Of a stretch of DNA of 64,000 bases, positions 42,334 to 53,710 are shown in pieces (the stretch's first letter is position 1; each line of letters begins with the position of its first letter). The stretch lies in assembly GCF_950295315.1 (NCBI RefSeq), contig NC_080168.1, positions 70,856,008-70,920,007 on the forward strand, in the 5' to 3' direction. The position numbers were made by a program, and so were the translations under genes. This DNA is from Erinaceus europaeus (Eukaryota > Chordata > Mammalia > Eulipotyphla > Erinaceidae). The notes below the pieces were generated by a model. That model searched no databases and was not told the DNA's origin. It saw nothing but the letters and a program-made list of their open reading frames with translations.

Positions 42334-42945
42334 GATTAGTGATTTAATATTGATTTACAAAATGGTAAGGTAATAGGGGCATAATTCCATACAGTTCCCA
42401 CTACCAGACCTATATGTCCCATTCCCTCCACTGGAAACTACAGTAGTTCTCTTAAGATCACCAATGTGGACTGATTCTATAACTGTCTGTCTATATCTAT
42501 ATCTGTGTATTTATATTTTCCCATTTTTTTAATGGTCCTGCCTTCACTTCCTTTCTTTCACCCCTACATCTACTACTACTTTCTTCCCAGTGTGTTTAAT
42601 TTTTTTCTTCTTCTTTCTTAGATAAGTGAAACAGTGCCTGGCTTCCTCTGGCATTTTCCAGATTCATTTCCCATTCATTGATGGTATGAAAACAAGATTC
42701 CTGTTGACTAATGCCTCTGGTCCTGGTAGAATGGGGATACAGAGCCCTCTTGTCATCTTCCCCTAGCATTTACCCCTCTGGGAGTATAAACCAAAGTACT
42801 TTTTGGGGAAGTTCTGTCTTCTGTAATTGCTTCTCCACTATACATGGACCCTCAGGGAACTTCTTTCTTTGCTCATTCATAAAAAGTAACTCTGCTTCTG
42901 TGAGATTTTATCAGTAGATTGCATTGATTCCATTGTTTCTCAGCC
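42334..42945 (-). repeat. L1 3'-UTR fragment
   Basis: Minus-strand end 'ccattttgtaaatcaatat' and 'ggtagtgggaactgtatgg'. Related to 1708-1890 and 28705-29610. Confidence 0.7.
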
Positions 42946-43083
42946 TCCACTTTCCATTCTAGTTCTCTTGCTATCCTACCACATCTACTGTTACTTCCTC
43001 TTCTGCATTATCCATGAGACATGGAATTGACTTCTATGTGCCTGATAATATTAATGCTGTGACCCCCCCCCCAGAAATCATGA

Positions 43084-43370
43084 GCATTTTTTTTATTTGA
43101 AAAAAGGAGACATTAACAAAACCATAGGATAAGAGGGGTACAACTCCACACAATTCACACCACCAGATCTCTGTATCCCATCCCCTCCCCTGATAGCTTT
43201 CCTATTCTTTATCCCTCTGGGAGTATGGACCCAAGGTCACTGTGGGATGCAGAAGGTGGAAGGTCTGACTTCTGTAATTGCTTCCCCAATGAACATGGGC
43301 GTTGACTGGTGGATCCATACTCCCAACCTGCCTCTCTTTCCCTGGTTGGGCTCTATTCTTGATAGCATTT
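43084..43370 (-). repeat. L1 3'-UTR fragment
   Basis: Matches 43850-44110 and 53735-54000. Tail T run at 43089-43096. Confidence 0.8.
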
Positions 43371-43783
43371 GAAATGGTGAACACTTCCAGAGGTTTTCAA
43401 CTGACTTTGCCCTGATTCCCTAGAAGATTCACTATATGTGGTAGTGATAGCCTTAAGGAATGCACTTCTTATGTAATGAAGCTTGGTAGTCAACATTGAC
43501 CGCCATCATCCCCTCCACCCCCGCCATGGGGGCTGCAGAATGGATGTTGGTCAGCAGGCATGAAAACACCATCCATTGCCTTATACATCTCCATCTTGGG
43601 GGAACAGGTGGATTGTAATCAAGCAATGATATTTTGCAAAGACTTATTTTCTGAATGGCAGGGCTTTTTCCTCAACTGTGGATGTAAAATATTCAGTAAG
43701 TTCAGGAATGAGCTTCAGTTCACTTCATACTGATAACAGTAGTGCAGTGGGGAGGCCTGAGTGCCTTGCACCTCCCACCACTG
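43371..43783. other. Intron stretch, no feature seen
   Basis: Unique-looking sequence that continues to the L1 target site at 43784. Confidence 0.4.
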
Positions 43784-43796
43784 CATAAACATTTTT

Positions 43797-45679
43797 TATT
43801 ATTATTTTTTAATTTTTTTTTATTTAAGAAAGGAAAAATTAACAAAGCCATAGGGTAGAAGGGGTACAACTCCACACAATTCCCACCACCCAATCTCCAT
43901 ATACCATCCCCTCCCCTGATAGCTGTCCCATTCTCTATCCCTCTGGGAGCATGGACCCAGGGTCGTGGGTTGCAGAAGGTGGAAGGTCTGGCTTCTGTAA
44001 TTGCTTCCCCGCTGAACATGGACGTTGACTGGTCTATCCATACTCCCAGTCTGTCTCTCTCTTTCCCTAGTAGGGTGGGTCTCTGGGGAAGTGGAGCTCC
44101 AGGACGCATTGGTGGGGTCTTCAGTCCAGGGAAGCCTGGCCAGCATCCTGATGGCATCTGGAACCTGGGGGCTGAAAAGAGAGTTAACATACAAAGCCAA
44201 ACAAATTGTTGAGCAATCATGGACCCAAAGTTTGCAATAGTGGAGAGGAAGTGTTGGGGGGGGTACTCACTGCAAACTCTAGTGTACTTCTGCTTTCAGG
44301 TATATATTTTGCACTGTGTATGGATACGTGTGAACATATGCTCTCTCTCACAGAACCTGGTATATATCTAGTTTTGGGGACTTTGTTAGAAAGTGATCCA
44401 CCTGGGATGGAATTAGAGAATGCTATGAAAGGAAAGGTCTCACCTGAGTAATGAAGCTGAAGGGTTGTCATTCCACACCTGAAGTCTCTGGACACAGTCT
44501 GAGCTGAAGCGTGTTGAGGTGGCAATCATTGCATTGATTAGGTTGTGATCAGCTGATGCAATATTATTTGGTATGGATTGGGAGAGGCATGTGGGAAAGT
44601 GGGCCCTATCCTAAGGTTCCAGGACTGGGTAGGCTCTATAATGGAGATGTGAGGTTCCTGCTGTCTTAGGGTTCAAAAAGACAACCGATAGTTAATGTTA
44701 TCACATTATTTGGTAATTGGGTTAACTTTGAAAAGTCCTTTTGTTAGGGTTTGCTGTATAGTACCCAGTATCTTGTAAATAGCTGTGCCACAGGTTGCCT
44801 CTGATCTACTTGGTCTAGGCTTTTGAGAGAGTCTGCATATCAAATACACAGCCTATATATTAAGAAGACTCAGTCTGTGTTTTAAAAACTTCGAGACATA
44901 CGATTAATTTTTCCCCTCTCATATTAATTAACTACTGATTTACATGACTACACTTTACTAGGAGTGTACATAAACACCATTCCCACCACCAAAATACTGT
45001 ATTCCATCACACCCACCCACCCCCACCCCCCACCGGCCCAGGAAGCTGCATGTCTACCCCTCACCACAGGGTTTTTACTTTGGTGCCCTACTTTCAATTT
45101 AGTCAGATCCTGCTTTTAGTTTCCCTTTCAGATCTTCTTTCTCAACTTCTGTTGATGAGTGGGATCATCCCATACTCATCTTTATCTTTCTGACTTAGCT
45201 CACTTAACATAATTCCTGCTAGCTCTGTCCAAGATGGGTCAGAGAAGGTGGGTTCATTGTTCTTGATAGCTGTATAGTATTCCATTGTGTATATATACCA
45301 CAGCTTTCTCAGCCACTCTTCTGTTGTTGGGCATCTGGGTTGCTTCCAGGTTTTAGCTATTATGAATTGTGCTGCTATGAACATAGGAGTATACACCTCT
45401 TTTTGGTTGGGTGTTATGGAGTCCTTGGGGTATAGCCCCAGGAGAGGAATTACTGAATCATATGGAAGGTCCATGTCTAGCCTTGCAAGAGTTTTCCAGA
45501 CTGCTCTCCACAGAGGCTGTACCAATTTACATTCCCACCAGCAATGCAAAAGGGTTCCTCTGTCCCCACAGCCTCTCCAGTATTTGTTACTGCTGTCCTT
45601 TTTGATGTATGCCAATCTTACAGGAGTGAGGTGGTATCTCAGTGTTGTCTTAATTTGCATTTCTCTGACAATCAGTGAC
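43797..45679 (-). mobile_element. 5'-truncated L1 with 13-bp TSD
   Basis: Flanked by 'cataaacattttt' at 43784-43796 and 45680-45692. It holds the last 172 codons of ORF2 (45660 to 45142, open) and a long 3' UTR of about 1.3 kb ending in an A-rich tail. Confidence 0.92.
45142..45660 (-). pseudogene. L1 ORF2 C-terminal fragment, open reading frame
   Basis: 172 codons in frame to the natural stop. The segment has the Cys-rich motif ('[18 protein letters not shown]'), '[12 protein letters not shown]', 'PLLGLYP', '[13 protein letters not shown]' and the end 'MIPLINRS'. It lacks the endonuclease and reverse transcriptase, so it is non-functional. The uninterrupted frame indicates a fairly young insertion. 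Confidence 0.9.
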
Positions 45680-45860
45680 CATAAACATTTTTAATGGCAT
45701 CTATAATGGTGGTCTCTCTAGTGGCCCACTAGTTATCTACCAATCTAGTATTCTCTCTGTGGTCCCTTGTCATAAAATAAATGAACATTTTAATAAAGAA
45801 AAGGAATCTGGGTATTTGAGCTTAGCACATATAATATACTGCCTTGAAGTATTATGTTTT

Positions 45861-47342
45861 TGGTTTTTTTTATTTTTTTTTTATTTAAGAAAGGATTAAT
45901 TAACAAAACCATAGGGTAGGAGGGGTACAATTCCACACAATTCCCACCACCCAATCTCCATATCCCACCCCCTCCCCTGATAGCTTTCCCATTCTCTATC
46001 CCTCTGGGAGCATGGACCCAGGGTCATTGAGGGTTGCAGAAGGTAGAAGGTCTGGCTTCTGTAATTGCTTCCCCGCTGAACATGGACGTTGACTACTCCC
46101 AGTCTGCCTCTCTCTTTCCCTAGTAGGGTGTGTCTCTGGGGAAGCTGAGCTCCAGGACACATTGGTGGGGTCTTCAATCCAGGGAAGCCTGGCCAGCATC
46201 CTGATGGCATCTGGAACCTGGTGATTGAAAAGAGAGTTAACATACGAAGCCAAACAAATTGTTGAGCAATCATGGACCCAAAGCTTGGAATAGTGGAGAG
46301 GAAATGTTAGGGAGTTACTCACGGCAAACTCTTGTGTACTTCTGCTTTCAGGTATATATTTTGCAGTAGTTTATGGATACGTGTGAACATAAGCTCTCTC
46401 TCACAGAAACTGGTGTATATTTAGGTTTTGGGACTTGGTTAGAAAGTGAACCACCTGAGATGAAATTAGAGTGTACTATAAAAGGAAAGGTCTCACCCGA
46501 GTAATGAAGCTGAAGGGTTGTCATTCCACACGTGAAGTCTCTGGACACAGTCTGAGGTGAAGCATGTTGAGGTAGCAATCGTTGCATTGGTTAGGTTGTG
46601 ATCGGCGGATGCAATATTATTTGGTATGGATTGGGAGAGGCATACGGGAAAGTGGGCCCTATCCAAGGGTTCCAGGACCGGGGGAAGTAGGGGCTCTATA
46701 GTGGAGATGTGAGGTTCCTGCTGTCTTAGGGTTCAAAAAGACAATCGATAGTTAATGTTATCATCACATTATTTGGTAATTGGGTTAACTTTGAAAAGTC
46801 CTTTTGTTATGGTTTGCTGTACAGTATCCAGTATCTTGTATATAGCTGTGCTATTGGATGCTTCTAATCTACTTGGTCTAGGCTTTTGAGAGAGTCCGCA
46901 TATCAAATACACAGCCTATATATTAAAAAGATTCAGTTTGTGTTTTGAAAAACTTTGAGACATACAATTAATTTTCCCCCTCTCATATTAATTAACTACT
47001 GATTTATATGTCTACATTTTGCTAGGAGTGTACATAAACACCATTCCCACCACCAAAAGACTGTAACCCATCCCTCCCACCCACTCCCACCCCCCACTGG
47101 CCCAGGAAGATGCATGTCTACCCCCTCACCACAGGGTTTTTACTTTGGTGCCCTACTTACAATTTGATCAGGTCCTGCTTTTAGTTTCCCTTTCAGATCT
47201 TCTTACTCAACTTCTGTTGATGAGTAGGATCATCCCATACTCATCTTTATCTTTCTAACTTAGCTCACTTAACATAATTCCTTCTAGCTCTGTCCAAGAT
47301 GGGTCAGAGAGGGTGGGTTCATTGTTCTTGATAGCTGCATAG
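45861..47342 (-). mobile_element. 5'-truncated L1 with 16-bp TSD
   Basis: Flanked by 'tgaagtattatgtttt' at 45845-45860 and 47343-47358. Nearly all 3' UTR, aligning with 43810-45285 of the preceding L1. Only the last ORF2 codons are included. Confidence 0.94.
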
Positions 47343-47494
47343 TGAAGTATTATGTTTTAAAGATTAACATTCTAAACTAGTAAAAACACCTAAGATGGAT
47401 TCTCTTTGATATTTTTGAAAGCATATTGTACATCTTGTGAGTCTAAACAAATGGTCACAAACTCTTAATAAGGTAAAGCAAGAAATATGGATTG

Positions 47495-47700
47495 TGAGGC
47501 CAGGTGGTGGTACACCTGGTTGAGAACACATTCTACAATGCGCAAGGACACAGGTTCAAGCCCCCGGTCCCCACCTATAGGGGAAAAGCTTCATGAGTGG
47601 TGAAGCAGGACTGCAGGTGTTTCTCTGTCTCTCTCCCTCTCTATATCTCCTTCTGACTATATCCAATAAATAAAGCTAATAAAAAATTTTTTTGAAAAAG
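47495..47700 (+). repeat. SINE-B copy
   Basis: 'aggccaggtggtggtac' head, 'ggttcaagcccccgg' B box and 'ccaataaataaagc' tail. 'aaatatgg' and 'gaatatgg' flank it. Confidence 0.88.
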
Positions 47701-47794
47701 GAATATGGGTAATTGGGTTGTAAATGATCAAACAGGGAAAAATGTAGTAACTTTAGCAAATGTGCAAAGTTTGATCAGATGTAAAATTTTTAAA

Positions 47795-47995
47795 ATATAT
47801 TTTACCTATTTTTATTTATTTTGGATAGAGACAGAAGCTGAGAGGGAAGAGGGAGAGGGAGAGAGAGCCACCTGCAACACAGCTCCACCACTTATGAAGC
47901 TTCCCTCCCTGCAGGTGGGGACTGGCATCTTGAACCAGGTCTTCACACATTGTAGTGTGTGCACTCAACCAGGTGTGCCACCAACTGGCCCAGTG
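47795..47995 (-). repeat. SINE-B copy
   Basis: Minus-strand 'gggccagttggtggcacac' head. 'gtaaaatt' occurs on both sides. Confidence 0.82.
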
Positions 47996-49134
47996 TAAAA
48001 TTCTTTTTTCTACTGCATATCAGTAAATGTTTTAAAACCTTTAGTAATGAATTAATAAGATACAGCTATTTTAACTTGCTCTAAATGCCCTAGATAATTC
48101 ATCAGATCAGTTTAGCCATGATCTCTTTTGAGTTGACTGGCAATATGACTGGCAGTTGTTTTTTGTACAAAGGAGGAGGACTTAAAAGACATTCGCAGTG
48201 GGTGAATCTAGAACTTGCTGCCATGTGTTTGGATTAGAGTGTATTTTTGTGCAGTGCATTGGGTTTCATAATAGCACATTTAAGATCGGAATGGCAAGGG
48301 CAGTTAACTTTACAGCAACATATAGAAGCTTGATAACCATAAAACATTGTAAAGCCCAGTAAAGTCTGAAACTTTCCTGCAACAGTAATGCAGGAATGCA
48401 AAGAAGTCTTTATACTTTATCGCCTTGGGTAAAAATGTCTCTAGAAGCACATGAGGGATGACAAAGCTTTGATGTTTATAAACCCAGCTGGAAATAAAAA
48501 AAAAAAATCAAAGTGTGTAAATGACTAGATTATGAAAAGGAAAGATGACAAAGTGGTACCCTGTAATTAGAGGTAATTTGCGCTTTTGACTTAACTATTT
48601 GTCCTGTTTGAATGAAAGGTTGTCGTACTTTCCTTCCTTGTATAATAGAAGAACAGTACTTACATATCCGATCGTAAATCTATGGAGGTACTTTGTGGGG
48701 GGCTGGCAGGCAAGAAAGAAAAGAAAAACAAATTGTAATGTAAAAGCAGATGCATCTTTTCATCTTCCCTTCTGCAATTATATTTATTTAGCTGAACCCA
48801 AGTTCAAAATTACTGTTTGCTTTGATTTCGTAAAACATATGTTCTAGTAAATGATACATACAAATCAGTGCTTTTGCTACTGTGAGTTTGGGAATTTTAT
48901 AAATTACAGCAGAGTAGAAGCATGTCCTAAGTAACCAGTAATAGCAACATGTAAGTGTTAGAGTCCTAGTTTTTAAATATATGAGAGATATTTGATAAAG
49001 TAAATCAATAACAAATATATTCTCTTAAGTAACATATTCCTCACAAATGATATTACCAAGTATTTAAAATTATAAACTCAGTATTAAATAATACTTATGA
49101 ATTATATATTTAAATATACCTTGGTCTACAAGAG
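47996..49134. other. Intron stretch without repeats or exons
   Basis: The longest repeat-free part of intron 1 (about 1.1 kb), AT-rich. No MICU2 exon 2-like coding sequence is seen in any plus-strand frame. Confidence 0.5.
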
Positions 49135-49255
49135 AGTTGTTAATTTATTGATAAATAAGAAAAAAATCTGACACATGTGGTACCAGGGGTCAAATTCTGG
49201 ACCTCATGCTTGAAAGTCCAATGTCTCACCCACTGCCCCACCTCCTGGGCTGTAA
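49135..49255 (-). repeat. SINE-C copy, shortened
   Basis: Minus-strand 'agcccaggaggtggggcag' head. The CT block is missing. Confidence 0.78.
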
Positions 49256-49574
49256 GTAGGAATGTTTTTATTAAAATTGCCTTAAAACTTTGCAGGACAC
49301 TATTGATATGTTAATAAGTGTTATTCATTCAAATAATAGAAAGAAAGTTAATGACTATGAAGTTAAGAAGTTATTATGGTGATTCCAGTGGGCTTCTCTT
49401 AGAGAAAGTGAGCTATTCTTGCTCTTCTCAAACCTCTCTTAACCATCTCTCCTTATGCTCCAGCCTCTTTTCATTCATATTTTGCTCTAGCTGTTCCTCT
49501 GCTAAAACATGTGTTTGGTGAATACCTGTATGGTAAGGCACTTTACCATGACTTCAGTGCCACATCCATAAAAA
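49256..49574. other. Intron stretch, no feature seen
   Basis: Unassigned sequence. Confidence 0.35.
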
Positions 49575-49700
49575 GAACAAGGGCTGGCAAAATGGATAAT
49601 GCATTGCTTTGCCATGTGCATGACCCAGGTTTGAGCCCAGCTCCCACCACACTGAAGTAATCTTCAGTACTGTAGTCTCGGTCTCTCTGTCTCTCTCTCT
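49575..49700 (+). repeat. SINE-E copy
   Basis: 'ggctggcaaaatggataatg' head, 'gacccaggtttgagccc' B box and a (TC)n end. Confidence 0.75.
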
Positions 49701-49702
49701 CT

Positions 49703-49890
49703 CTCTAATTGGATAGGACAGAGAGAAATTGAGATGGGAGGGGGAAATAGGGAGACAAAGAGAGACACCTGCAGACCTATTTCACCACTCGTGAAATATC
49801 CCCCCTGTACATGGGGAGCTGGAGCTCAGACCCAAGTCCTTGCACTTGGTAACGTGCACTTAACCAGGTGCAACACCAGCCAGGCGTGCC
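49703..49890 (-). repeat. SINE-B copy
   Basis: Inserted at the SINE-E tail. Minus-strand head 'ctggctggtgttgcacctgg'. Confidence 0.78.
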
Positions 49891-49984
49891 CCTCTCTCCC
49901 TTATCCACTTAGCCTACTTTCTTATCTCCTTTCCTCTCTCATCAATTCTGTTGCCAGAGCCTTAAAAGTTTTGTTTTGTTTGTT

Positions 49985-50435
49985 TGGTGTTCTCTTTCTG
50001 GCTTATTTCACTTAGCATAATTTTCTCAGGGTTCCATCCATATTGTCTCAGATGCCAAGATTTCATATATATTTATATATGTTGTTGTGGCCGTTTTTTC
50101 CATTTTGTTTTTGTTATTATTGCTGTTGATTTGTTGGATAGGACAGAAAGAAATTCAGAGAGGGGGGTAAGAGAAAGATAACTACATACCTGCTTTACCG
50201 CTTATGAAGAAACCCTTCTGCAGGTGGGGAGCCGGGGGCTCAAACTGGGATCTTTATGCCGGTCCTTGTACTTTGTATGTGCGCTTAACCTGCTGCATTA
50301 CTGCCTGACCCCCAAGATTTCATCTTTTTTTTATAGCTAAGTAACAGTCCATTATGTGTATATACCATATCTGTATCCATTCATCCATTGACGGACATTT
50401 AGGCTGTTTCCACATTTTAGCTGTTGTGAATAATG
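49985..50435 (-). repeat. Old L1 3' end, split by SINE-A
   Basis: 'ctggcttatttcacttagc' and 'agctgttgtgaataatg' are L1 ORF2 C-terminal sequence in reverse. SINE-A sits between its two halves. Confidence 0.65.
50078..50311 (-). repeat. SINE-A copy with 12-bp TSD
   Basis: 'ccaagatttcat' stands at 50055-50066 and 50312-50323. Minus-strand head 'gggtcaggcagtaatgcag'. Confidence 0.9.
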
Positions 50436-50944
50436 TACAAATCTTAACTTGAATCTTTTCAAATTTGTGTTTTCTATTTTTTGAGAGTTCAGAAATAGCC
50501 AGTATAGCATTTCTTCTTCAAATACATTTATACAGTTAAACAATTTTTATCTGGATTTATTGAGCTCCAAGCTGAAGCAAAAAAATAAAAATAAAAATCC
50601 ATCAAGACCTAACCACGCCTGGTGCTGGGCCTGAAATGCATTGTATCATTCATTCCAGTTTATACAAGAGTGTGAAACAGCTGGTGTGATCCAATTTCAT
50701 AGTATTCTGTTTCTGAAATTCCATTATGTCTGCCATGGGAAAAAAGAAAAATCAATATGCTTGGTACAGTTCACACTGAACCACCTGTCATTAGTTTTTA
50801 CCTCTTTCCTCTTGTTATGAAAGTTTATAACTAAAGTAGACAATAATTTGTAGTTATAATAAAAGAGTCAAGAGCCTTTCCCCCCTCACTTGTATGCATA
50901 TTTAGTATAGTTGGACATATATAAAAGTCTAAAGCTAATTTAAT
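50436..50944. other. Intron stretch, no feature seen
   Basis: AT-rich unassigned sequence. Confidence 0.35.
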
Positions 50945-51222
50945 AATTTTTGTTTGTTTGCCACCAGAGTTATCTCTCAAGTTCAGTGCCAGATCTATGA
51001 GTCCACTACTCCTGGAGACCTTTTTTTTTCTATTTTTTTCTATTTAATTTAATAGAGACAGAGGGAAATTTAGAGGGGTAGAGGAGATAGAAAAGGAGAA
51101 AGAAAGACACCCAAATACCTGCTTGTGAAGCTTTCCCCCTGCCGGTGAGAAGCAGGGGCTTGAACCAGGGTCATTATGCATGATAATGTGGGCACTCAAC
51201 CAGGTGTGCCACAGCCCGGCCT
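50945..51222 (-). repeat. SINE-A copy
   Basis: Minus-strand head 'ggccgggctgtggcacacc', B box 'ggttcaagcccctgc' and 3' part 'gccaccagagttatc' reversed. Confidence 0.82.
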
Positions 51223-51223
51223 A

Positions 51224-51281
51224 AATTGTTAGTAGGAAATTCACAGCTGTCACAGCTGTTAGTAGGAAATTCACAGCTGTC
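51224..51281. repeat. Local tandem duplication
   Basis: 'gttagtaggaaattcacagc' occurs twice about 31 bases apart (from about 51227 and 51258). Confidence 0.85.
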
Positions 51282-51544
51282 CTGTGAACCATTACCTCTC
51301 CCAGGAAAATGATTTGGAAACAAAATTAATAGGACTTAAAATATATAAGGATAAAATCCAGCCTTTAGCATAGTAGTTCAAATATTGAAATCTTATTATT
51401 TATTATTCTGTTTAACATTTTACTATGAGTTTAGAGTTGATTGCCATTCATAAAGCTATATTCCTTCTGAGCATACCTTTCCCCCCTTAACCATTTCACA
51501 GTCATAACCATGTGGTAAGGACTCGAAGTACAGAAACATGTGTA
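51282..51544. other. Intron stretch, no feature seen
   Basis: AT-rich unassigned sequence between two SINE-bearing segments. Confidence 0.3.
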
Positions 51545-51865
51545 GGCTGGGGACATAGCATAATGGTTGTGTAAAAAGACTTTCAGGGGGCCAGGCAGTG
51601 GTGCACTGGATTAAGCATACATAGTATGAAGCACAAGGACCCGCACAAGGGTCCCGGTTGTGAAGGTGTCTTTCTCCATATCTATCTATCTATCTATCTT
51701 CCCATCTTCCCCTCCTCTCTCAATTTATCTATGTCCTATCAAAAAAAAAAAAAAATAGTCGCAGGAGCAAAAAGAAGAAGAAGGCTTTCATGCCTGAGGT
51801 TCAATCATTCCAGTTCAATCCCTGGTACCACCATAAGCAAGAGCTGAGTAGTTATTTGGAAGAGA
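51545..51865 (+). repeat. SINE-D copy split by a SINE-A
   Basis: 'gggacatagcataatggttg' lies before the insertion and 'catgcctgaggttcaatc' after it. Confidence 0.78.
51586..51778 (+). repeat. SINE-A copy nested in SINE-D, shortened
   Basis: 'gggccaggcagtggtgcac' head, then a jump to 'tgaaggtgtctttctcc', a (TATC)n run at 51682-51699, CT block and A run. Confidence 0.75.
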
Positions 51866-51987
51866 GGGAGAGGTGTGGAAGAGAAGGAAGAAGAAAGGGA
51901 TGGAAGAGAGAGAAAGAGAGGCATGTGATACTTGAGGAAGTCATTGTTGTTAGACAATTTCAGTGGAGTTTTTAGGACTTTGAGAAA

Positions 51988-52028
51988 TTTTTTATTTATT
52001 TATTTATTTATTTTTGTTGCTCTTGTTG
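51988..52028 (-). repeat. 41-bp SINE-A tail insertion with TSD
   Basis: 'taggactttgagaaa' is duplicated at 51973-51987 and 52029-52043. The insert is a (TTTA)n tail plus 'ttgttgctcttgttg', the SINE-A 3' end reversed. Confidence 0.9.
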
Positions 52029-52205
52029 TAGGACTTTGAGAAAATTTATCTAAGATTCTGGGAGTTTACACTTAGAAGAAACAATTCAAAGTGAGCACTT
52101 AGGGTAGTGTAGCTAACAGAATTTATCTTTCTGCTAATAAAAATAAATAAGTAAAGTATGATCTTACCTGCTGAGCCTCTTCTTAGGCCCCCAGAATTAA
52201 TTCTT

Positions 52206-52350
52206 TTTTTATTTTATTTATTGATTCATGAGAAATGATAGGAGAGAGAGAACCGGACATCACTCTGGTACAGGTGCTGCTGGGGATCAAACTCAGGACT
52301 TCATTCTTGAGAATCCAGTGCCTTATCCACTACACCACCTCCCGGACCAC
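52206..52350 (-). repeat. SINE-C copy with 15-bp TSD
   Basis: 'ccagaattaattctt' lies at 52191-52205 and 52351-52365. The full minus-strand head 'ggtccgggaggtggtgtag' is present. Confidence 0.95.
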
Positions 52351-52401
52351 CCAGAATTAATTCTTATCAAATAAACTCATGAAACTAAAAAGAAAGGAAA
52401 A

Positions 52402-52550
52402 GTGGTCTGGGAGGTGGTGTAGTGGATAAAGCAATGGACTCTCAACCATGAGGTCCTGAGTTCATGTACTACAGCACATGTACCACAGTGATGTCTGGTT
52501 CTTTCTCTTCCTCCTCCTACTGGTCTCATTAATAAATAAATAAAATCTTT
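52402..52550 (+). repeat. SINE-C copy, plus arm of a palindromic pair
   Basis: 'gtggtctgggaggtggtgtag' type head and (AAAT)n tail meeting the next copy tail to tail. Confidence 0.92.
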
Positions 52551-52556
52551 TTTTTA

Positions 52557-52706
52557 AAGATTTTTATTTATTTATTTATGAGAAAGATAGGAAGAGAGAA
52601 AGAAAGAACCAGACACCACTCTGGCACATGTGCTGCCGGGGATTGAACTCATGACCTCATGCTTGAAAGTCTAGTGCTTTAGCCACTGCGCCACCTCCCG
52701 GACCAC
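52557..52706 (-). repeat. SINE-C copy, minus arm of a palindromic pair
   Basis: Minus-strand 'gtggtccgggaggtggcgc' head. Only about 6 bases separate it from the plus copy. Confidence 0.92.
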
Positions 52707-52802
52707 ATCTTTTTTTTTTTTTTTTTAAGGAATGAAAAATAAACTGTATCCCATGTTTATCTTGGTGATGAGTTCAATTTGTCGTTAGAAGCAGTAAATG
52801 CG

Positions 52803-52937
52803 GGCAGGGGTAGATAGCATAATGGTTATGCAAACAGTCTCTCATGCCTGAGGCTCCAAAGTCCCAGATTAATTCCCCTACGCTACCATAAGCCAGAGCT
52901 GAGTAGTGTTCTGGTAAAAAAAAATAAATAAATAAGG
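52803..52937 (+). repeat. SINE-D copy
   Basis: 'gatagcataatggttatgc' head and 'gagctgagtagtgttctgg' end. 'gcagtaaatgc' flanks both sides as TSD. Confidence 0.9.
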
Positions 52938-52947
52938 CAGTAAATGC

Positions 52948-53701
52948 TTATTTAACCCATCTTCTGAAAAGGTATGCAGCAGAGGTTTACTGAAGTTCAC
53001 CAGGGGTGTTCCATGAGGACACTACAGCCAAGGCGACCCAAGTTGACAGAAAATCATGTTCACCATGAGCAAAAACCAGGGCTGACTTTTTTTTTTTTTT
53101 AAGTCCACATAGTAATGCTTCATGCAATGCCCACCTCATTAACAGTTGGAGTAGCCCTTATTTTCCATAAGCGGAGGAAGAATATAGAAGGGGCCACCTT
53201 CACTGGAACTTGGGAACATGAAAATCTGCATGGTTTACAGAGAATGGGGTGTGGGGGTAGGAGCAGGGCCGAAAACTGTGTGAATGAATCACTTTGCTTG
53301 TGCACTCCCCATGAAGTGCAGCAACAGGGTGCAGCTGTTCGAGAAGGGATGGCAGGAAGGAGAAAGGAATCCTTTAATCCAGCCCTCCTTGCTATTACGC
53401 TGTGTCATATACCGTGGGATAAAAACCCTCAAATGCCGTGCTATCCCTAGTGGAAGCCTCTGTTTAGATTCAGCCCTGTGGTGGCCACCCTGTGGCCAGA
53501 GTGACATAAAGTTCTCAGTCTCAAGGAGATCTTGTCACATGGGTGTGTCAAGTACTCAATATGAGATCAGACCTTCTGTCACAAAAAGTTTCTTGTCACA
53601 ACCACTGTTCTTTTTCTTAGTCACCCAGAGAAGAGTGGTCACAAACCAAATAAATGTATTGGTATCAGGCTGTTCAAGGTTTCCTGTGTAAATCTCATCA
53701 T
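52948..53701. other. Intron stretch without recognised repeats
   Basis: About 750 bp of unique-looking sequence. Open frames of 111 and 135 codons (53115-53450 and 53284-53691) show no recognisable domain or splice-bounded structure, and I do not call them genes. Confidence 0.45.
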
Positions 53702-53710
53702 ATACTCTCT

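Noticed and set aside
53115..53691. Open frames of 111 and 135 codons in a repeat-free intron segment
   Set aside because: No known motif, and the two frames conflict with each other. No splice-bounded structure is apparent.
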